Source: Candidatus Rokuibacteriota bacterium (lineage in GTDB: Bacteria; Methylomirabilota; Methylomirabilia; Rokubacteriales; CSP1-6). Taken from it: a DNA stretch of 18,047 nucleotides. Below the pieces are notes generated by a model. That model searched no databases, was not told where the DNA came from, and saw nothing but the letters and a program-made list of their open reading frames with translations. The stretch covers positions 1-18,047 of the forward strand of contig JACOVB010000301.1 of NCBI GenBank assembly GCA_016177555.1, written 5' to 3'. A program made the translations under genes and the position numbers. Position 1 is the stretch's first letter, and each line of letters begins with the position of its first letter. Shown here one piece after another: positions 14,869 through 18,047 of this stretch.

Positions 14869-15278
14869 TGGGGGCCGGGGCCGTCCTCCGCGTGGTCGAC
14901 GCCGCCAGCGGGATGACCCGCGCGACCGTTCACGGACCCGCGCGGACGCGGATCGTGGGGTTTTCGACCGATCAGCGGTTCGTCCTGTCGATCTCGCGCA
15001 GGACCACTGTCCTGTGGGACGCGGCGACCGGCACCGAGGTGCGGGCGTTCACGGGAGAGGCGGAAGACCTCGTGAACGCCGCCCTTTCCCCTGATGGGCG
15101 GCTCGTCGCCGCGACAACAGGGCGGGGAGACGTGTGGCTGTGGAACCGCGGGACTGGGAAGCCGATCCACGTGCTTCATCGCGGCACCGCCAGCGGGGCC
15201 CTCGCGTTCGCGCCCGACGGGCGCCAGCTTGCCACGGGGCCGGGCGGGAGGGTGATCCTGTGGCAGGTCGGGCCGTGA
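14869..15278 (+). pseudogene. WD40 propeller gene, 3' part (mid-blade 4 to 7)
   Basis: The rest of the interrupted propeller: the end of blade 4 (GAGAVLRVVDAASG), blade 5 (IVGFSTDQRFVLSIS then TTVLWDAATG), blade 6 (AALSPDGRLVAATT then DVWLWNRGTG) and blade 7 (LAFAPDGRQLATG then RVILWQVGP, stop). Joined to 12246-12717 across one CTAG it gives an uninterrupted seven-bladed propeller, the usual closed number. A start at GTG 14853 lies inside the inverted repeat and is fortuitous; without blades 1-4 this part should not fold. Seven-bladed WD40 proteins act as binding scaffolds; its partner is unknown. Confidence 0.85.
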
Positions 15279-15491
15279 GGGTAGCCCACGCGAAGGACGC
15301 CGTCCTCGTGGCGATGCGCACCGCGTGGCGTTCGCGGCAAGACCGCACCGCCAAGCTCATGGGCCCGAGGGAAAGACCAACCAGGTCCTGACGGGTTGAG
15401 ACGCCACAAGTGAACCTCGATCGCGAGGGCCTCGTGCGCTTGGACGGCAACCAGTCCTCCCCCCCTTCCGCCACCTCGGCAAGACGGTTGA
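15279..15491. other. Intergenic DNA with no recognisable content
   Basis: Between the end of the WD40 gene and the HlyD remnant. I find no ORF with family character in any frame. The missing N-terminal half of the HlyD gene is not recognisable here, so the breakpoint of that gene lies at about 15490-15510. Confidence 0.4.
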
Positions 15492-16211
15492 CGCCAGGCT
15501 GTTGCGCGACCCGAGTTCATCGCCAGGCTGCAGTACCTCGAGGTGGAGGCCCAGCGGGTGACGGCCGTGCAGCAGCTGGCCGGGCAGCGCGAGAAGCTGG
15601 CGCAGGACATCGCCGCGGTCCGCGAGGCCGAGGAGCAGCGGGAGGTGATCGCCTCCGAGTTCAGGCGCGCGCGCCTGGGCGAGCTGTCGGAGTGGGAGAC
15701 TCGCTCGCGGTCCCTCACCGAGGAGGTCGCGAAGGCCTCGCAGCGGACCGCCATTCAGCGACTGGTGGCGCCCATCGACGGCGTCGTCCAGCAGCTGGCC
15801 GTCCACACCCAGGGCGGCGTGGTGACGCCGGCGCAGGCGCTGCTGGTGATCGTCCCCCGCGACGCGATCCTGGAGGCGGAGGCCTGGCTCGAGAACAAGG
15901 ACGTGGGCTTCGTCCGTCCGGGGCAGACGGTGGAGCTGAAGGTCGACACCTTCCCGTTCACGCGTCACGGCACCGTCAGCGGGACCGTCGCGTCGGTGTC
16001 GGGGGAAGCCGTCCAGGTCGAGAACGTGGGGCTGGTCTACGCGATGCGCGTGAGCCTCGGCCGGGCGGCCATCGAGGCCGACGGGGGACCGGCGACGCTC
16101 CTGCCCGGCATGGCGGTCACGGTGGAGGTCAAGACCGGGCAGCGGAGGCTGATCGAGTACTTCCTGAGCCCCGTCCTGCGCGCTTCGCGGGAGACGGCGC
16201 GGGAGCGGTAG
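15492..16211 (+). pseudogene. HlyD-type secretion adaptor, N-terminally truncated
   Basis: C-terminal half of a type I secretion membrane-fusion (periplasmic adaptor) protein. Homology begins at about 15513 (EFIARLQYLEVEAQ), passes through a coiled-coil hairpin (about 15540-15760), and continues into the very conserved lipoyl/beta-barrel part: APIDGVVQQLAVHTQGGVVT, then IVPRDAILEAEAWLENKDVG, FVRPGQTVELKVDTFPFTRH and MAVTVEVKTGQRRLIEYFL before the natural stop. A full family member is roughly twice as long and starts with a transmembrane anchor; here a TGA at 15489 closes the frame and no start with a ribosome site is present (GTG 15543 is the first usable codon). No secretion ATPase or outer-membrane partner is near. 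It is almost certainly a remnant. Confidence 0.85.
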
Positions 16212-16439
16212 AGCCGCAGCGCCGGCTGACCGAGGAGGGCTGCGTGAGGACTCCGGGACGCGGGCTGTCACCGGCCGGTGCCCAGAGGAAACACCAACGC
16301 CACTTCGCATCACGCGACCCCATGCAGCAGGCATCCAGGACCCTCCGAAAGACCCCAGCGTCGTCGAGCACCGTCCGCGCGCCGACGACACGGGCCCCGG
16401 CCGCCGCCCCTTCGTCCCCCTCGCGGAGCGCTTGCCTTG
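16212..16439. other. Degenerate spacer between remnants
   Basis: No family-like coding in any frame. It lies between the stop of the HlyD remnant and the aconitase fragment and contains no start site for the latter. Confidence 0.4.
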
Positions 16440-16634
16440 GGGCTCACTCTCACCCGCAAGCTCGCCGACTCCCATCTCGTCTCGGGCAAGGCCGCGGCGG
16501 GCGAGGAGATCGGGCTCTCGGTGAACCAGGTCCTCCTCACGGACACGAACGGCACCGGGGCGTTCCTGCACTTCGAGACCATGGGCTTGCCCCCCGTCCG
16601 CCCCCCGCCCGCCGTCACCTACATCGACCACCAC
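16440..16634 (+). pseudogene. Aconitase N-terminal fragment
   Basis: About 65 codons matching the start of aconitate hydratase: LTLTRKLADSHLVSGKAAAG, EEIGLSVNQVLLTDTNGTGA, FLHFETMGLPPV and VTYIDHHVY. These correspond to the K-I-L-x-x-H-L, GEEI, Q-x-L-T-D-x-x-GT, F-E-x-MG and Y-x-DH segments of the enzyme's first domain. It stops there: the residues that should follow, including the iron-sulfur cysteines and all later domains, are absent, and the downstream sequence in this frame becomes Pro/Ala/Arg-rich noise. There is no start codon with a ribosome site. It is a short, non-functional relic, probably left by a deletion or recombination event. I am fairly sure of the family from the linked motifs. 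Confidence 0.75.
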
Positions 16635-16640
16635 GTCTAC

Positions 16641-16918
16641 CGGACGCCGGCCCCAGACAGCCCCGGACCGGCCCCGCCCCAGCCCGACCACACCGCGGCC
16701 ACCTCTGTCACCCTCGCCCGGGCGGCCAAGCGGGCCTCTCAGAGGTCTCCCCGAGCAACGGCGACGGCCGCCAGGGCAGCCGTCGGCCCCGCTCACGCGG
16801 CCCTTGGACGCCGCCCCTGTCGCGGGAGCCGGATCACCAGGATCACCGCGGGAGCCGGATCAGAGCCGGGCGGGGTCTGGCGCGCGTGGCCGAGGAGACC
16901 CAGGGGTTCCCGGGGGGG
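16641..16918. other. Degenerate spacer with a short tandem duplication
   Basis: No recognisable coding. A 16-bp sequence, CGCGGGAGCCGGATCA, occurs at 16821-16836 and again at 16847-16862 (26-bp period), a small tandem duplication. Confidence 0.45.
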
Positions 16919-17107
16919 CCCTGGATGCCCGCTGCACGGGTGGCGTGGCGGGAGCTGGCGTTCATGTTTCCTCTGCGCTCGGCCATCTTCCTGGGCCCGC
17001 TCGTGGCCGGCGTCCTCGAGGGCGCCGGGCAGCGCGTCTTCCTCGCGGTCATCGGCGGCGGGGCCTTGCTGCTCGGAGCGCGACTCATGTGGCGCCCGAG
17101 CCCGTGA
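16919..17107 (+). pseudogene. C-terminal tail of a possible membrane transporter
   Basis: An in-frame stretch ending at a TGA (17105-17107) encodes two hydrophobic segments, FPLRSAIFLGPLVAGVLEG and VFLAVIGGGALLLGARLMW, joined by a short polar turn (GAGQR). This resembles the last two helices of an MFS-type transporter, but the match is only in general character. Upstream the frame has no further membrane helices and no start with a ribosome site. It fits the run of broken genes before it. It could also be a chance ORF in GC-rich DNA. Confidence 0.35.
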
Positions 17108-17138
17108 CCCGCGCGTAGGGTACATGTCTGGGTCAAGT

Positions 17139-17151
17139 GGGGAGCAGACCA
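17139..17151 (+). repeat. 13-bp inverted repeat, left copy, flanking hicBA
   Basis: GGGGAGCAGACCA, perfectly complementary to 17811-17823. It ends 4 nt before the hicA stop codon. The two copies enclose only the toxin-antitoxin pair and its upstream region. Confidence 0.6.
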
Positions 17152-17155
17152 TACA

Positions 17156-17386
17156 TCAGACCTCGGACAGAAGAGCGAAATAGCGCTTCCGGTCCATGTT
17201 TGCCGTTCGCATGACGTTGCGGATGATCGAGACGGGCACGGCGGCATACGCGGGAATGGCCACCGGGCGGGGCGTCCCCGGCTTTACGTAGGACCGGTGG
17301 CTGCCCTCTTGCCTGTCGAATTGCCACCCGTCCCGGACGAAGATCTTCTCCAGGACGGTCCAGTGGACGGGGACAATCTTGGGCAC
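17156..17386 (-). CDS. hicA: HicA-type toxin (mRNA interferase)
   Basis: Small toxin of the HicA family, a double-stranded-RNA-binding-fold RNase that cuts mRNA independently of ribosomes or tmRNA. The 76-residue protein shows the family pattern: an N-terminal helix WTVLEKIFVRDGW, then RQEGSHRSYVKPG with catalytic His30, PVAIPAYAAVPVSIIRNVMR, and a terminal helix. The start is GTG at 17386. No Shine-Dalgarno is visible, but the hicB stop lies 12 nt upstream, so translation is probably coupled to the antitoxin. Gene order is antitoxin first, which is less common for hic loci than toxin first. The catalytic His is kept, so the toxin may be functional. Confidence 0.88.
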   Translation of the reverse strand: MPKIVPVHWTVLEKIFVRDGWQFDRQEGSHRSYVKPGTPRPVAIPAYAAVPVSIIRNVMRTANMDRKRYFALLSEV

Positions 17387-17398
17387 GTGGCCGACGGC

Positions 17399-17674
17399 TT
17401 AGGCAGAGATGGCCTGACTCACGGTCTCCGAGGACAGCAGGGTCGGCGCTCGCCACTCGTCATTGACCCGCCGATAACCGCACTCTTCCAGGACCTCGGC
17501 CAGTGTGCCGTGAGCGGAGGCAGTCTTGAGAAAGAGCGCCACGGCTTCCGAGAGATTCCGACGAGCGTCCTCAGGAGTCGTCCCGCAGCTCAGGACGTCA
17601 AGGGGTATGGCCCGCGCCACATACGACGCGTCCTCCCGCCAAACCTGCACCGTATGCTCGATCCTGATGGTCAT
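17399..17674 (-). CDS. hicB: HicB-type antitoxin
   Basis: Antitoxin that binds and blocks HicA. The 91-residue protein has the HicB partial RNase H-like fold: IEHTVQVWREDASYVARAIP, then DVLSCGTTPEDARRNLSEAV and LAEVLEECGY. ATG 17674 is preferred because GGAGGGATC sits directly before it; an in-frame upstream codon at 17692 would place that site inside the gene. There is no room for a C-terminal helix-turn-helix or ribbon-helix-helix, so this is a short HicB without an obvious DNA-binding domain, and autoregulation is uncertain. It is followed after 12 nt by hicA. Confidence 0.87.
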   Translation of the reverse strand: MTIRIEHTVQVWREDASYVARAIPLDVLSCGTTPEDARRNLSEAVALFLKTASAHGTLAEVLEECGYRRVNDEWRAPTLLSSETVSQAISA

Positions 17675-17759
17675 GATCCCTCCACTGGCCAAAACCGCAA
17701 CCGAGTGCTGCCCATCTCCGTCGCTCTGACTTTATCACGAGCCTCGTTCGCCCAAAACG

Positions 17760-17777
17760 CGTATCGGAGAAGATACG
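17760..17777. promoter_or_regulatory. Possible operator upstream of hicBA
   Basis: CGTATC-GGAGAA-GATACG, a perfect 6-bp inverted repeat with a 6-bp spacer, 86 bp upstream of the hicB start. A weak AT-rich GATAAA (minus strand, about 17732-17737) lies between it and the gene. Its role is uncertain because this HicB seems to lack a DNA-binding domain. Confidence 0.35.
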
Positions 17778-17810
17778 TGTGACTGAGCGTGATCGGATTT
17801 GACGTTCTCT

Positions 17811-17823
17811 TGGTCTGCTCCCC
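17811..17823 (-). repeat. 13-bp inverted repeat, right copy, flanking hicBA
   Basis: TGGTCTGCTCCCC on the + strand, the exact complement of 17139-17151. Just outside it lies the palindrome at 17837-17853; the left copy has only a GGGTCA half of that palindrome nearby (17130-17135). Confidence 0.6.
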
Positions 17824-17836
17824 GAAGCCGGAGATC

Positions 17837-17853
17837 GGGGTCAACCTGACCCC
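17837..17853. repeat. Palindrome GGGGTCA-ACC-TGACCCC
   Basis: A perfect 7-bp inverted repeat with a 3-bp centre, 13 bp outside the right hicBA repeat. It may be part of a dispersed REP-like element or a protein-binding site. Confidence 0.5.
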
Positions 17854-17930
17854 CATTTCCCTACGGCTGTGCGAGTTGTCGCGTCAACCCAATGGTCCAT
17901 TCCCAGGGACGTTCGGGTGCGGTCGGCATG

Positions 17931-18012
17931 TGATTTCCCAGAAGCATTCCCCCACGTAGCAGGCTGATTCTCAGAACCTTTCCCCCAGGGGTTTCTCAAA
18001 ACCTTTCCGCCA
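17931..18012 (+). repeat. Three degenerate ~23-bp direct repeats
   Basis: Units at 17931-17954 (TGATTTCCCAGAAGCATTCC...), 17965-17987 (TGATTCTCAGAACCTTTCCC...) and 17990-18012 (GGTTTCTCAAAACCTTTCCG...) share the pattern TTCYCARAA-CTTTCCCCCA. Unit spacing is irregular (34 and 25 bp). Arrays of this sort occur at the ends of IS21-type elements as transposase sites; no transposase gene is inside the window, so the identity is open. Confidence 0.5.
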
Positions 18013-18047
18013 CCCGGGGCCCGGCGGCCAAGCTGGGCCGTGGTTAC

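Noticed and set aside
12711..14871. Reading CTAG as part of 18-bp inverted repeats without target duplication
   Set aside because: Excision at those borders leaves the WD40 frame broken, while the 4-bp duplication reading restores it exactly.
15357..16796. 479-codon open frame on the minus strand across the HlyD remnant
   Set aside because: The + strand carries unmistakable HlyD and aconitase motifs over the same bases.
17931..18012. CRISPR array at the right edge
   Set aside because: Only three degenerate units, spacing of 34 and 25 bp with almost no spacer between the last two, and no cas genes.

Overview
The window is GC-rich bacterial chromosomal DNA with dense, often overlapping genes and many GTG starts. 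The gene content (acyl-CoA dehydrogenase with HMG-CoA lyase, an NtrC-type two-component system, a DSD1-like PLP enzyme, an IS1634-type element, hicBA) and codon bias would fit an uncultured soil or subsurface lineage such as Rokubacteria/Methylomirabilota or a deltaproteobacterial relative. That assignment is an inference from general character; no taxonomic marker is present.

Positions 1-2634: the end of an acyl-CoA dehydrogenase gene, an HMG-CoA lyase and an unrecognised conserved-looking protein run on the + strand. They meet a convergent two-CBS-domain gene. A small unrecognised minus-strand ORF follows (2785-2964).

Positions 3268-8449: five + strand genes are chained by overlaps: exported thermonuclease, tRNA-dihydrouridine synthase, membrane histidine kinase, NtrC-family sigma54 activator and trypsin-like lipoprotein protease. 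A consensus -10 box lies just before the first start codon, so the message may be leaderless. A 12-bp perfect hairpin closes the unit. Facing it on the minus strand is a small exported DUF1344-type gene. Its upstream region carries a textbook -24/-12 sigma54 promoter and, about 105 bp further upstream, a palindrome placed like an activator site. I infer that the operon's sigma54 activator controls this neighbour.

Positions 8994-12345: a D-threonine aldolase/D-serine dehydratase-like enzyme (minus), then two exported proteins of unknown function (+), each with a calcium-loop DVNGDG motif.

Positions 12246-15278: a seven-bladed WD40 propeller gene is split in blade 4 by a 2147-bp IS1634-family element (12718-14864). 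The element has 14-bp inverted repeats and a CTAG target duplication. Removing the element and one CTAG restores the reading frame exactly. The propeller has no convincing start of its own and may once have been the C-terminal half of the exported protein upstream, now out of frame.

Positions 15279-18047: a gene graveyard followed by mobile or accessory DNA. It holds the C-terminal half of a HlyD-type secretion adaptor, about 65 codons of an aconitase N-terminus, and a two-helix tail of a possible transporter. Next comes a hicBA toxin-antitoxin pair bracketed by 13-bp inverted repeats, and at the right edge three degenerate 23-bp repeats that may be the end of another insertion element.
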